Shown here piece by piece: positions 39,294 through 48,223 of a stretch of 64,000 nt of DNA. The stretch covers positions 1-64,000 of IMG/VR virus record IMGVR_UViG_3300009168_000041. One strand, 5' to 3'. The position numbers and the translations under genes were made by a program. A model generated the notes under the pieces. It worked only from the letters and a program-made list of their open reading frames with translations. It did no database searches and was not told the DNA's origin. Position 1 is the first letter of the stretch. Every line of letters begins with the position of its first letter. Source of the stretch: a virus.

Positions 39294-41110
39294 GCCCAGA
39301 CGAATTGAACCTGAAGCTCGCCGATATTGTCCGCGGACGCACGGATCGCATGTCGCTCTATGGCTCGGGTATCCGGCTGGCCAGTGACTACGTTCGCGGG
39401 GTTCTGGACGCGGCTGGCAGCGACGGGGCGGTAGCGTTTCCGGACGCCGCTGGGATGGTAAAGGAAGCGGAAAACCGGCTCGTGTATCGCAATGACGATA
39501 TGGCTTACGAGCCGCCCATGACGAGCATGGGGGCCATCGCCGGGTACTGCAAAAGCATCGGGGTCGATACGCCGCCGCGGTGCCTCATGGTATTCGAGAA
39601 TATCGTCACTACCAGCAAGGAAGACAGGGACGGCGACATTCTTCGTAGCGAAGGGGCGATGGTTGACCCGCAAATGCCGCTGCTCTGGCACCACATGCTG
39701 CCGGCAATCGTTGGCAAGATGCTTTCGGTGCGGGAACAGAACAGCAACCACGTCCGCGTGGCGTCGGCCATCATGGAATCGCCGCTCGGGAACGACGTGG
39801 CCAACCTAATCGAGTTTGGGGCGTTGCGAATCAGCCACGGGTTCCGGCCTCTGGACTTCCGGCCGCGTGAAAAGGGACTGCGAAATACGCAAGTGCCACG
39901 AGGATACGACATCCGTTCATACGAAATGCTTGAGGAAAGCGTGGTTTCGGTGCCAAGCAACGTGGGGGGCGTTATCACCGCGTGGAGCCGCGGGAAGCTT
40001 TGCACCCCAATGGTCAAGGCGTGGGCAAAGTCGCTCAACGAATCGCGGCCAGACAAGGTGTATGCGGTGGGTGTCGCGATTGGTGGTGCGGCCAGCGTGG
40101 TTGGAATGTCCGCGCCTGACGCCAACATGCAATCGACAGACCAGGATGCCTACACGCTTGGCACGGTCACGATCCCGGTGAATCTGGAGATCAAAATGAG
40201 CCGCAAAAACGCAGACCCCACAGAACCCGACGGCCAGAAGCCGACGCCCACCGATGAAGACGTTCGCCTCGGGGCCGACGCCAAGCGGCAGAAGGAATCG
40301 GGCGACAACCCGCCGTCGTGGGCCGTGGATGAGGCGTTGTGGGAGCGTGCGAAGAAAGCGGCCGATAAGTCATACGACGAATCGGACGAGGCGTACTGGC
40401 CGGTGGTGGTCACCATCTACCGAAACATGGGCGGAACAATCCAGGGCGACGCCCAGAAGTCTGTTGAACCCGAACCCAAGCCGGCGGCCAAGCCGGAGGA
40501 GAAAGTCATGGACCCCGAAGTCAAAACCGCGCTCTCCTCCAAAGCGATGGGCACTGAACCGGATGAGGAGGGAGATGGCGAAGACACCGCCGAAGCCAAG
40601 TGCCCTGAGTGCGGCGAAACGGTAACACCCGATGCCGATGGCAAGTGCCCTGAGTGTGGGGCTGCGATGAAAAAGCCGGAAAGCAAGAGTGCCGAAAGCG
40701 ACGCGGAAAAGTCCCCGGCACCCCTGGCTGACAAAGCAGGCCGCGTACTCTCCACCGCCAACGAGGCCGCTATTCGCACCGCCGCTGCCGCCCTCCAAGC
40801 GGTTCTCGACCAGGTAGGCGAGCCCGAGAAACAGAAGCCCGGCGAGCCGCCGGCCACCGACAAGCCGGACGAACAGCCGCCACGCGAAGGGCCGCCGGTA
40901 GAACTCAACCTCCCTGACTCTTCGCTTTCGCTTCAAGCGGCGTGCCAGACGGTGGTAACAAAACTATTCGACTTGGACCCCGCAGACACGTCGGCCGAAG
41001 ACGTGAAGATCATGCGGCGAACCAACGAAGCACTCGGCTTGGCCTTGGAACAGGTCAATAGGGCGAAACGGCGGCGGGCCGTTGAGAAGGTATTTTCCCG
41101 TAAGCGGTAG
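39290..41110 (+). CDS. HK97-type prohead protease with zinc ribbon and scaffold-like C-terminus
   Basis: A 606-residue protein. The protease domain spans about residues 60-240: NIVTTSKEDRDGDILRSEGA, catalytic His in LLWHHM (134/135) and Ser182 in ALRISHGF. The rest is charged and mostly disordered or helical. It includes a putative zinc ribbon (KCPECGETVTPDADGKCPEC) at about 436-458 and a helical end (VKIMRRTNEALGLALEQVNR). A protease of this family is usually about 200 residues, so the extension probably serves as scaffold (delta domain), cleaved after assembly. The major capsid gene follows. Confidence 0.85.
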   Translation: MSPDELNLKLADIVRGRTDRMSLYGSGIRLASDYVRGVLDAAGSDGAVAFPDAAGMVKEAENRLVYRNDDMAYEPPMTSMGAIAGYCKSIGVDTPPRCLMVFENIVTTSKEDRDGDILRSEGAMVDPQMPLLWHHMLPAIVGKMLSVREQNSNHVRVASAIMESPLGNDVANLIEFGALRISHGFRPLDFRPREKGLRNTQVPRGYDIRSYEMLEESVVSVPSNVGGVITAWSRGKLCTPMVKAWAKSLNESRPDKVYAVGVAIGGAASVVGMSAPDANMQSTDQDAYTLGTVTIPVNLEIKMSRKNADPTEPDGQKPTPTDEDVRLGADAKRQKESGDNPPSWAVDEALWERAKKAADKSYDESDEAYWPVVVTIYRNMGGTIQGDAQKSVEPEPKPAAKPEEKVMDPEVKTALSSKAMGTEPDEEGDGEDTAEAKCPECGETVTPDADGKCPECGAAMKKPESKSAESDAEKSPAPLADKAGRVLSTANEAAIRTAAAALQAVLDQVGEPEKQKPGEPPATDKPDEQPPREGPPVELNLPDSSLSLQAACQTVVTKLFDLDPADTSAEDVKIMRRTNEALGLALEQVNRAKRRRAVEKVFSRKR

Positions 41111-41170
41111 TGCCGCCGTTGGCACCACCGAACACCAGCCTCGTGTAACCGTGTAACAAGGATCGAAACT

Positions 41171-42799
41171 ATGAATCTCACGACCAACCTGAAGGGCTGG
41201 CTTGCGGAGAACTGCCAAGTTCCGGCAACGGCCAGCGACGAAGAGTTCAAGAAGGCCGCCAGCCTGGCGATCTTCGATGACAAGCTTTCCGCTACCAAAC
41301 TCGCCGAACTCACCGAGGAAGGCGGGCCGGACGCGGCCGACGTGATTGGGCAGGCACTCGCCAAGGCCCTGGCCCCGATTACCCAGAAAATGGCTTCCCT
41401 GGAAGAGCGGCAGTCGCAACTCCAGAACGCCGGGGCCCTCGGCTCCGCCCTGGAATCGGCCATTACCAACGTCAAGCCGACGGTCAGCGGCGAGCCCGAC
41501 AAGGTGCCGTCCAGCACCCGGGCGGCGCAACTGTTCGGGGCCGCCGACCCGCAAGTCCGCGTCAAGTCGCCGATGGAGCGGTACAGCCATACCAAGTCGA
41601 TGCTGACGTACCCCGACCGGGACAAGCACGGCCGCCCGCACCCGAAGGCCGGGCTGCCCATTTCCATGCCGAACGCCTTCAACAGTTCTTTCGAGACCAT
41701 CGCCCAGGATGAGACGGCGATTATCGGCGCGTTCGTCAAGTGGTCGGCGAACATGGGCGGCAAGGGCGTTTGCCCGCACCCGCTGCTTCGCATGACGGAG
41801 CACGACCAGCAACTGATGGAATACGCGATGCACGAGATGCCCTGGACGGGCTACCTCAACGCCTCGGGCCGAAACGAGATCGAGTTGACCGGAGAGAAGC
41901 TGACCGACTTCCAGCGGAAGACGCTGCTTGACGATTCCACGTCCGGCGGCCTGGAAGCCGTGCCCGTTGTCGTGGACCTCGCCCTGATTACCACGCCGGT
42001 TCTCTTCGGCGAACTGTTTCCCCTGGTTGAGGTGGTGCCGATTCCTCGGGGCCGCCGGATCGAGGGGGCCAGCATCGGCAACATCTCGTGGACCTCGGGC
42101 ACCGCCGAGGGCACGAGCATCACGCCGTTCAACACGGCGTCGATGATCGCGGCGTTCGACAACACCGTCTATCCCGTGGTTGCGGCCATCGAAGTCGGAA
42201 ACGACTTCCAAGAGGATTCGCCGTTCTCTATCGGCCAGACGATCATCAGCAAGGCCGGCGAGAAGCACATGGAATGGCTTGACAACCAGATCGCCAACGG
42301 CGACGGCACGACTGAGCCGCAAGGCATTTTCAACGCCAGCGGCACGACCGACATCGGCAACCCGTCCGGCGGGGCCGGCGCGGCGGCCACGATCACCGAC
42401 TACGAGAACCTGCTGTTTGGGATCTCGAAGGCGTATCGCAACACCCCGCAAGACCGGGCCCGCACCGTGTACATCGCCAACGACACGTCTTACAAGCGTG
42501 CCCGCGCGATCTACGTCGGGGCTGCCGACGCCCGGCGTCTGTTCGGAACGGACTACCAGAGCTACATGCTCGGGGACGTGCCGTTCAAGGTTCAGAACGA
42601 CATCGACAACGCCTACGCGGCGTGCTGCAATCTCCGCTACTACCGCATGTATCGCCGGCAAGGCGTACAGGTGGTGACGGAGACCGGCGGCCGGACGCTG
42701 CAGCTCCAGAATCTCACCCTCATCGTCATGCGGGCTCGCTGGGCTGGAAAGCTGACGCTGGGCGGGGCCTGCGCGTATTCCGACAACTGGCAGGCGTAA
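41171..42799 (+). CDS. major capsid protein, HK97 fold
   Basis: A 542-residue protein with AAGGA upstream. Residues 1-110 are helical and acidic, matching a delta domain removed by the protease. The HK97 core starts near 220: STSGGLEAVPVVVDLALITT, LVEVVPIPRGRRIEGASIGN, AAIEVGNDFQEDSPFSIGQT, WLDNQIANGDGTTEPQGIF, and ends with VVTETGGRTLQLQN, LTLIVMRARWAGKL. Length is above the 385 residues of HK97 gp5, partly from an additional segment (about 130-215). It lies directly after the protease gene. Confidence 0.92.
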   Translation: MNLTTNLKGWLAENCQVPATASDEEFKKAASLAIFDDKLSATKLAELTEEGGPDAADVIGQALAKALAPITQKMASLEERQSQLQNAGALGSALESAITNVKPTVSGEPDKVPSSTRAAQLFGAADPQVRVKSPMERYSHTKSMLTYPDRDKHGRPHPKAGLPISMPNAFNSSFETIAQDETAIIGAFVKWSANMGGKGVCPHPLLRMTEHDQQLMEYAMHEMPWTGYLNASGRNEIELTGEKLTDFQRKTLLDDSTSGGLEAVPVVVDLALITTPVLFGELFPLVEVVPIPRGRRIEGASIGNISWTSGTAEGTSITPFNTASMIAAFDNTVYPVVAAIEVGNDFQEDSPFSIGQTIISKAGEKHMEWLDNQIANGDGTTEPQGIFNASGTTDIGNPSGGAGAAATITDYENLLFGISKAYRNTPQDRARTVYIANDTSYKRARAIYVGAADARRLFGTDYQSYMLGDVPFKVQNDIDNAYAACCNLRYYRMYRRQGVQVVTETGGRTLQLQNLTLIVMRARWAGKLTLGGACAYSDNWQA

Positions 42800-42850
42800 C
42801 CCATCGGATAGGCCGTGACGCACAAGCATTGCGGCCAGAAAGGAAATGCT

Positions 42851-43243
42851 ATGGCCAGAATGAACCGTTCTCTGCTGCCTGCCGAAGTGGTTGTCGAACT
42901 CACCGGGGCCCGACAGCAGAGTTTTCTATTCAGTCCGCTTGGCCGCAACTTGCGCAGCCGCGGCACGGTGAAGATCGCCGGCAGCCCGCTTCCCGGAATG
43001 TATCTGGCGTTTGATTTCGATAGGAAGGTGGTCCGCGTTTTGGAGCCGCTTTCCTACATCGACACAGCGCCGCGGATACGCGATGCCAGTGGGCAGTTGG
43101 TTGTCCAAGCGTATGTTCAACCGCAGCACGCCTATGACAAACTGAGCCCTGCGGACTTCGCTGACTTGGCGGCAACGGTCGCCGGACTGGTCAGCGGCGG
43201 CGAGGCTCGTTACGTCCAAGGCAAGTTCCCAGACAACCCCTAA
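42851..43243 (+). CDS. hypothetical head-associated protein (paralog of 43364)
   Basis: A 130-residue protein from ATG 42851 (AAAGGA). Middle region: SPLPGMYLAFDFDRKVVRVL, EPLSY, then YDKLSPADFADLAATV and GGEARYVQGKFP. The protein at 43364 has the equivalent blocks PGIYVALDIKSGTLRGVDPL, LSPTKIKSALWRMHEL and NKARVVRGEMPKP, so the two are paralogs. Their place right after the capsid gene suggests capsid decoration or completion. Confidence 0.55.
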   Translation: MARMNRSLLPAEVVVELTGARQQSFLFSPLGRNLRSRGTVKIAGSPLPGMYLAFDFDRKVVRVLEPLSYIDTAPRIRDASGQLVVQAYVQPQHAYDKLSPADFADLAATVAGLVSGGEARYVQGKFPDNP

Positions 43244-43284
43244 CAACCCCAGAGGGATCTGTCGTTTCGTTTCTCCTGTGTCAA

Positions 43285-43322
43285 CCCGCCCGGGTGCCCC
43301 ACAGCCCGCGGCCCCGGGCGGG
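43285..43322 (+). terminator. GC-rich hairpin, possible terminator or pause site
   Basis: A 10-bp stem CCCGCCCGGG (43285-43294) with CCCGGGCGGG (43313-43322) between the two paralogs; only a short TTT follows after CGA. Confidence 0.4.
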
Positions 43323-43363
43323 CGATTTGAATTGCTAGCGGGCCACAATCGAGGGCTTTTTCG

Positions 43364-43963
43364 ATGGCTAGACTACGTGACTTCAACAACAGTGAAATCG
43401 TTATCGAGGTCGGCACCGACCGAAACAGCAATGTGCTGTTCACGCCGCTCGATACCGTGCTGCGGGGCCGCTGGGTGCGGTCTAACACGCGGCTGAGCTT
43501 CTCGCCCGACTCGGGCTACAACCAACTGCCAGACGTGCCCGGCATCTATGTGGCGCTGGACATCAAGAGCGGCACGCTTCGGGGCGTCGATCCGTTGTCC
43601 CTGGATGAAAACAAGGACTTGATGGCCAAGGTGGCGGCGGCGGCGTTACACGACCAGGGCCCAGTCGGGCCGTGGACGGAGATTAAGAAACGCGGCCTGT
43701 CGCCTACCAAGATCAAGAGCGCCTTGTGGCGGATGCACGAATTGGTCGAGGGCAATAAGGCCCGCGTTGTGCGTGGCGAGATGCCCAAGCCGCAAGATAT
43801 CCTCGCGATGGATGGTGAGCTTGAGCTTCGCACCGGGCCGATTCGCATCGTGGACGCCGATCCGGAAACCGGCAAGACGCTGACGGCGTTCGCAACGCCG
43901 CAAGAGTTGGATTCAATCAAGGCGAGCCTCGCGTCACGGGCGGGCGCGGGCGCGAGTGCCTGA
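43364..43963 (+). CDS. hypothetical head-associated protein (paralog of 42851)
   Basis: A 199-residue protein. FNNSEIVIEVGTDRNSNVLF opens a beta-rich part containing PGIYVALDIKSGTLRGVDPL, which pairs with the 42851 protein. A C-terminal extension (ELELRTGPIRIVDADPETGK) is unique to this copy. It is the last gene before a strong terminator, closing the capsid transcription unit. Confidence 0.55.
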   Translation: MARLRDFNNSEIVIEVGTDRNSNVLFTPLDTVLRGRWVRSNTRLSFSPDSGYNQLPDVPGIYVALDIKSGTLRGVDPLSLDENKDLMAKVAAAALHDQGPVGPWTEIKKRGLSPTKIKSALWRMHELVEGNKARVVRGEMPKPQDILAMDGELELRTGPIRIVDADPETGKTLTAFATPQELDSIKASLASRAGAGASA

Positions 43964-44002
43964 GCAAGCACCATCGTCTCGCCCTCGATGGTCGCCGGCT
44001 GT

Positions 44003-44042
44003 GCCCGGCCGGGATGTTACCGGCCGGGCCCCGGCGTTTTTT
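44003..44042 (+). terminator. strong intrinsic terminator closing the capsid unit
   Basis: GCCCGGCCGG (44003-44012) pairs perfectly with CCGGCCGGGC (44020-44029), flanked by further pairing bases (CGCCGG with CCGGCG), then six T (44037-44042). Confidence 0.88.
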
Positions 44043-44096
44043 CTAATGTGAAATGCTGGCGTGAAAGAAATACTAGCGTGAAATAGGAGAGTAGAG

Positions 44097-44309
44097 GTGG
44101 AACAGACGCTTTGTTGGTCGCCGCTAGAACCGCTGGCTGGAATGTCGGGGCCGTCGGGTATGCCGAGGCGGTCGAGCAATCCGTGTGAGAAGCAATGCCC
44201 GGAGTGCGGCGGGAACGGCCGAATCAAAATGCAGACGACCAAGGGGCTTGAGTACGAGTCGCGTTGTCCGGCGTGTAACGGGCGGGGGTATGGGTTTGCA
44301 ACGAAGTAA
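44097..44309 (+). CDS. small DnaJ-type zinc finger protein
   Basis: A 70-residue protein from GTG 44097 (AGGAG upstream). CPECGGNGRI and CPACNGRGYG form two CxxCxGxG-like repeats, the pair needed for one zinc site of a DnaJ central domain. No J domain is present. Such small proteins are frequent in phages, with unknown function; a chaperone-like role in assembly is possible. Confidence 0.65.
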   Translation: MEQTLCWSPLEPLAGMSGPSGMPRRSSNPCEKQCPECGGNGRIKMQTTKGLEYESRCPACNGRGYGFATK

Positions 44310-44413
44310 CTGCTTTCGCATTGCTCAATAGCAACGGCGATGCAGTGGTCGAAACCCTGGCTGGAATGGCATTAGACAATAACAGACGAGGCTACCAGTG
44401 GGAGGGTGGCCGC

Positions 44414-44869
44414 ATGAGAATGCAAACCATGACAAAACTGGCGTTGATGGGATTTCTGGGGTTCTGCGCACTACTATCTGGCAGCGCTACATGGATGACG
44501 GTGTTCGCACAGGCCCCGACTCCAGCCCCAACACAAACTGATCCCCTCACGGATCACATCTTCACGCCGATGATGCAGCTTGGATTCGCGATGGCGTTCG
44601 TCATGGCGATGGGCTTCCTTTGGTGGCTCATGCGGGCGCGTCGTGACGACTGGAATTCGTGGCACCAGAGCGATCTGGGCCTGATGAATAAGATGACCGA
44701 TGTGATCGTGAAAAACACGGAGGCTAACGTCAGTCACACGAGTTCAACTCTGGAGCTTGCCCGTCGGCTTGCCGAGTTCGGCGCGGTGCTTCAGGAACTG
44801 AATAAGGAACTGCTGTCTCGGCCGTGCTTGTTGCCGCAGAGTCATTCAGTAAGGCGTGGCGAGGAATAG
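44414..44869 (+). CDS. membrane protein with signal peptide (holin-like?)
   Basis: A 151-residue protein from ATG 44414 (GGGAGGG upstream). The N-terminal hydrophobic stretch (LALMGFLGFCALLSGSATWM) looks like a signal peptide or first membrane helix. A short PTPAPTQTDP linker follows, then a second helix (MMQLGFAMAFVMAMGFLWWL) and a cytoplasmic helical tail (STLELARRLAEFGAVLQELN). Two-helix topology with a charged tail would suit a holin or spanin-like protein, but there is no family match. Confidence 0.5.
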   Translation: MRMQTMTKLALMGFLGFCALLSGSATWMTVFAQAPTPAPTQTDPLTDHIFTPMMQLGFAMAFVMAMGFLWWLMRARRDDWNSWHQSDLGLMNKMTDVIVKNTEANVSHTSSTLELARRLAEFGAVLQELNKELLSRPCLLPQSHSVRRGEE

Positions 44870-44885
44870 TAGAGGGCAATAGGAC

Positions 44886-45656
44886 GTGATTGTTTCCGAC
44901 ACTGACGCAATTGCTTACTGCGGGTGCGACTCGGGCGACCCCGTATTGCCGATGCTCCACCTTGGCGTGGAGAAGGCTATCAAGCAGTTCCTTCGATGGA
45001 ACCCAGTCTATACGTCCTACACGGAATACTACCCGAAGGGCGAGCCGGGCGGGGCCGATGATGAGTTTGTCGAAAACTATGGCAGCATCCCGCGGCGCGG
45101 CGGCGTCGGGGACACGCTCCAATTGCAGCAGAAGTTCGTCCGCAAGACGCCCATGCGGGTATTCGAGCAATCGGGGGCGTGGTTTGGACAGGCTACCGAT
45201 GCCGACTTTGATGCCAACGAACTCACCTACGGTGAGCAATGGGTATTAGAGTTGGATGACGAAAGCGGCATGGTCAGCCGCTCTGGCAAGATCATTCGCG
45301 TCGGGCGGCAGCAGTGGCCGAAGAGCCGCGGGTCAGTGAAGGTGGTTTACGTGGCCGGGTTCAGCGACAACGAATTCAAGGGTACGACGGGCGGCGACGA
45401 TTACACAGACGCCAGCGATATCCGGCTGGCTGTCTTGAATACGCTTGGCAAGTGCTACAACGAAGCCAAGATGCACCAGTACCGGCAGAGCACCGGGCGG
45501 CCGGGCGGCCTGGTGGCAAGTGAGTCGATCCCCGGTTACTCGTATTCGATGCCGGCCGACGTGGCAATGGCGATGGCCGGCAACTTGCGAGTGCTGACGC
45601 CGCTAGCAATGGACCTATTGCAGCCGTACCGGCGGTATGGGGATTTGCTGGGGTAA
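44886..45656 (+). CDS. head-tail connector (gp6-like adaptor)
   Basis: A 256-residue protein from GTG 44886 (AATAGGA upstream). VEKAIKQFLRWNPVYTSYTE and the later DIRLAVLNTLGKCYNEAKMH are the two helices of phage head-tail connector proteins; a beta-rich insert (WVLELDDESGMVSRSGKIIR, VKVVYVAGFSD) lies between them. It is the first gene of the connector block and likely binds the portal ring. Confidence 0.75.
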   Translation: MIVSDTDAIAYCGCDSGDPVLPMLHLGVEKAIKQFLRWNPVYTSYTEYYPKGEPGGADDEFVENYGSIPRRGGVGDTLQLQQKFVRKTPMRVFEQSGAWFGQATDADFDANELTYGEQWVLELDDESGMVSRSGKIIRVGRQQWPKSRGSVKVVYVAGFSDNEFKGTTGGDDYTDASDIRLAVLNTLGKCYNEAKMHQYRQSTGRPGGLVASESIPGYSYSMPADVAMAMAGNLRVLTPLAMDLLQPYRRYGDLLG

Positions 45657-45702
45657 GACAAAGCTTTTAGGTGGTGGCTGGTTGTGACTGAGTGAGCAAA
45701 CC

Positions 45703-46047
45703 ATGAGCCTCGAATCACTCTGCGAACGTGACGAGATTGTCGTGTTCACCACCACGACCGCGCAAGACGACATGATGAGCAACGTGGACTCGAAATCGTC
45801 CAAACGCCGTAAGTTGAAGTGCCGCATGACGCAAGTGGCCCGCGACGCCGAGAACAACCACGATATGCCGATGATGTCGGAAGTCTACAACGCGATGTTT
45901 GCGGGCGACCCGAAAATCACGATTAACGATACCGTCGTGTACGACAACAAGGTATTCAGCGTCGAGGCGGCCGGCAACAGTGCCGAGCAAAGCTGGCTCT
46001 GGACGGTGCAATTGGCCCATAAACCCGGATTGCAGATTGATGTGTGA
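45703..46047 (+). CDS. putative head-tail stopper/joining protein
   Basis: A 114-residue protein. A beta-rich pattern with KITINDTVVYDNKVFSVEAA and SWLWTVQLAHKPG fits the small beta-barrel of head-closure proteins. The position between a gp6-like adaptor and a gp10-like protein supports this; the sequence alone does not prove it. Confidence 0.5.
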   Translation: MSLESLCERDEIVVFTTTTAQDDMMSNVDSKSSKRRKLKCRMTQVARDAENNHDMPMMSEVYNAMFAGDPKITINDTVVYDNKVFSVEAAGNSAEQSWLWTVQLAHKPGLQIDV

Positions 46048-46058
46048 GAACGTGAACA

Positions 46059-46943
46059 GTGGCCAACATCGTATGGCATGGTGCGGCAGTACAGAAAGAG
46101 TTGCGGCAACTCGCGTGGAAGCGGGTGCGGGCGGCCGGTGCGTATTTGAAGGCCAAAACGCAACGGAACGTCAGCATCCCGACCAAGGCGTATGGGCCGT
46201 CGAAGCCGGGCGAGTTTCCGCACGTCATTACCGGAACGTTGCGACGGTCGATTTTCCTTCGCAATCGCCAAGACGCTATTGCGGTGGATGTTGGGACGAA
46301 ATTGAGCTACGGCATTCATTGGGAGGTGACCAACCGGCCGTATATCCGTCGGACGATGGCGGAAGAACTGGCCACGATTCGCGGGATCCTCGATGGAACC
46401 GTGACGCGGACGATTGAGGATGTGCGGGCCGAAGCGGCGGAGATGAAAGAGGCCCACGCGGCGGCCAAACAGCGAATCCAAGAGAAGCGAGAAGCAAAAC
46501 GGGCCCAAAAGAAAGAGAAGAAGTGGGCCCGCCGCGTGCGAGCCAAGACGGAAAAGGCCATGAAAAGGACGGCTGTCAAGGCTAGGCAGAAGAAGCGGGC
46601 CGAAAAAGAGAAGGCCGAAAAGCGATCTAAAGTGAGGGCGAAGAAGGTGAAAACACTGAGGCGGCGGGACAAGGAGCGGGCAGCGAAGCAAGAGAAACGG
46701 GAACGGGCAACCGTAAAACGCATTGCCAAACAGGCCAAGGCGGAAGCACGAAAGGCAACGGCCATTATCAAGGCTCGATTCAAGCCAGCAACCAAAGCGT
46801 CGCTGGCACGATCGCTGAAAGAAGCCAAGGCCAAATCTCTTGCTAAAGCGGTCAGCAAGGCGGCAACCGCAGCCAAGGGGGCCATTGCAATGGGACAAGC
46901 CATCGGGCAGGCAAAGGGTGGAACACAGCAAGAATCTCAATAG
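46059..46943 (+). CDS. HK97 gp10-like neck protein with long basic helical tail
   Basis: A 294-residue protein from GTG 46059. Residues 1-105 match the gp10-like tail-completion family: LKAKTQRNVSIPTKAYGPSK, PHVITGTLRRSIFLRN, VGTKLSYGIHWEVTNRPYIR. From about 120 on, the chain is almost only Lys, Arg, Ala and Glu (KKEKKWARRVRAKTEKAMKR), about 175 residues that could form a long charged helix or bind DNA like a histone tail. A normal gp10 has no such extension. Confidence 0.75.
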   Translation: MANIVWHGAAVQKELRQLAWKRVRAAGAYLKAKTQRNVSIPTKAYGPSKPGEFPHVITGTLRRSIFLRNRQDAIAVDVGTKLSYGIHWEVTNRPYIRRTMAEELATIRGILDGTVTRTIEDVRAEAAEMKEAHAAAKQRIQEKREAKRAQKKEKKWARRVRAKTEKAMKRTAVKARQKKRAEKEKAEKRSKVRAKKVKTLRRRDKERAAKQEKRERATVKRIAKQAKAEARKATAIIKARFKPATKASLARSLKEAKAKSLAKAVSKAATAAKGAIAMGQAIGQAKGGTQQESQ

Positions 46944-47010
46944 GAGTCACCGCTAACTGAACAGGGCCCGCCACCGGGCCTGATTACGTAGCGACCTTCG
47001 GAGCCGCGAC

Positions 47011-47454
47011 ATGTTGGGCGAATTGCTCAAGGCCATCAAGATACGGTGGACCGCTAAAGGTCTAGCATCGACGTTTCCCGGCGGAATTTCCGAGGGGACG
47101 CCGGTGCCGGGGTCCGCAACATCGTGGCCGTTCGTTACCGTGAACATCTTGGGTTCGTCCAACACCGGCCGCCGCACCTCCTCGAACTCCACTCAATTCA
47201 ACCAGGAAGAGACTGTCACCGTCGAATTGATAGTCCATTCTCGCGGCGGGCTCTCTGCCGCTTCCACGCTATCCGAAGCGCTCAAGACGGCATTCGACAA
47301 TGCCGTCATGACGTTGGCTAGTGGCGTGACACTCTGCAAATTCTGGTACCAGGGCGAGATGGTCGTGGACGATCCGGACCACGCGAACGTGAAGGACTGG
47401 TCGATCACCTACCAGGCAGTTTTGGAACAAGCCAAGACGCTGGTGAATACATAG
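47011..47454 (+). CDS. tail completion / tail terminator-like protein
   Basis: A 147-residue protein. The pattern ELLKAIKIRWTAKGLASTFP, WPFVTVNILG, QEETVTVELIVHSRGGLSAA and DWSITYQAVLEQ matches small tail terminator proteins (DUF3168/gp17-like), which cap the tail tube at the neck. Gene order (connectors, gp10-like, this, tail proteins) supports it. Confidence 0.6.
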   Translation: MLGELLKAIKIRWTAKGLASTFPGGISEGTPVPGSATSWPFVTVNILGSSNTGRRTSSNSTQFNQEETVTVELIVHSRGGLSAASTLSEALKTAFDNAVMTLASGVTLCKFWYQGEMVVDDPDHANVKDWSITYQAVLEQAKTLVNT

Positions 47455-47465
47455 GAGCCTGCCGC

Positions 47466-48194
47466 ATGGCCACCAACCTATCCGCCACTGTGACCGGGGG
47501 TATCAATTACTCGTACACCAAATCGGACACGCTCAACGCCGTTTCCGAAGCGTTGAGCATGAACACGGCCAATTCCTATGCGTTCGGCAAGGGGTCCAGT
47601 AAGGCAGAGATCATCTATCGCGCCCGCGTCACAGTCACGACGGGCAGCCCCAACCAGGATATCACGCTCTATGGCGTACTGGCCGACGTGTTCGGCGATG
47701 ACGTGGATATCGAGGTTTTGCGCGGCATCTACATCCACAATCGAAGCACGACGGCCGGCGACAATATCTATGTCGGGCCGCTCGGGGTGAGCAACCCGCT
47801 CTTGGGGCCGTGGATTGACGCTGATGGGAACAACAAAGTGGGGCCGGGCGGTACGCTTCTGCTTGACAATCCGCTCGATGGGTACGCCCTGGAAAACGAC
47901 GCCGATACGATCCGCATTCAGTATCAGGGCACCTCTGGCAGTATCGACGTGGATGTCTGCTTCCTTGGAAACGAAGGCGACTTTGTTTCCTCGTCTTCTT
48001 CGTCTACGTCCAGCAGCAGCAGCAAGTCCGTCAGTTCCTCTTCCACGTCGAGTACAAACAGCAATTCGTCAAGCTCGACTTCAAGCAGTACGTCTAGCAA
48101 GTCCACCCGAAGCTCGTCTAGCTCGCAATCGGCGTCTAAGTCGTCGTCGTCAACCAGCAATAGCAGCAGTTCCGAAAGTTCGGTCGAGGCGTAG
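47466..48194 (+). CDS. structural protein with Ser-rich tail (triplet copy 1)
   Basis: A 242-residue protein. Residues 1-170 are a beta-rich domain: ATVTGGINYSYTKSDTLNAV, GIYIHNRSTTAGDNIYVGPL, NNKVGPGGTLLLDNPLDGYA, DTIRIQYQGTSGSIDVDV. The same blocks occur in the next two genes, so the three arose by tandem duplication. The last 67 residues are Ser-rich (SSSSSTSSSSSKSVSSSS). Likely a virion surface or tail fibre protein. Confidence 0.55.
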   Translation: MATNLSATVTGGINYSYTKSDTLNAVSEALSMNTANSYAFGKGSSKAEIIYRARVTVTTGSPNQDITLYGVLADVFGDDVDIEVLRGIYIHNRSTTAGDNIYVGPLGVSNPLLGPWIDADGNNKVGPGGTLLLDNPLDGYALENDADTIRIQYQGTSGSIDVDVCFLGNEGDFVSSSSSSTSSSSSKSVSSSSTSSTNSNSSSSTSSSTSSKSTRSSSSSQSASKSSSSTSNSSSSESSVEA

Positions 48195-48223
48195 TAGAGT
48201 CGTAAACCACACAAGAACCGGGT

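Noticed and set aside
40964-42829. Long minus-strand reading frame (621 codons) opposite the major capsid gene
   Set aside because: It is a GC-rich antisense shadow; the + strand codes an HK97-fold capsid protein with a ribosome site, and the minus product is an Arg/Val-rich pattern typical of such shadows.
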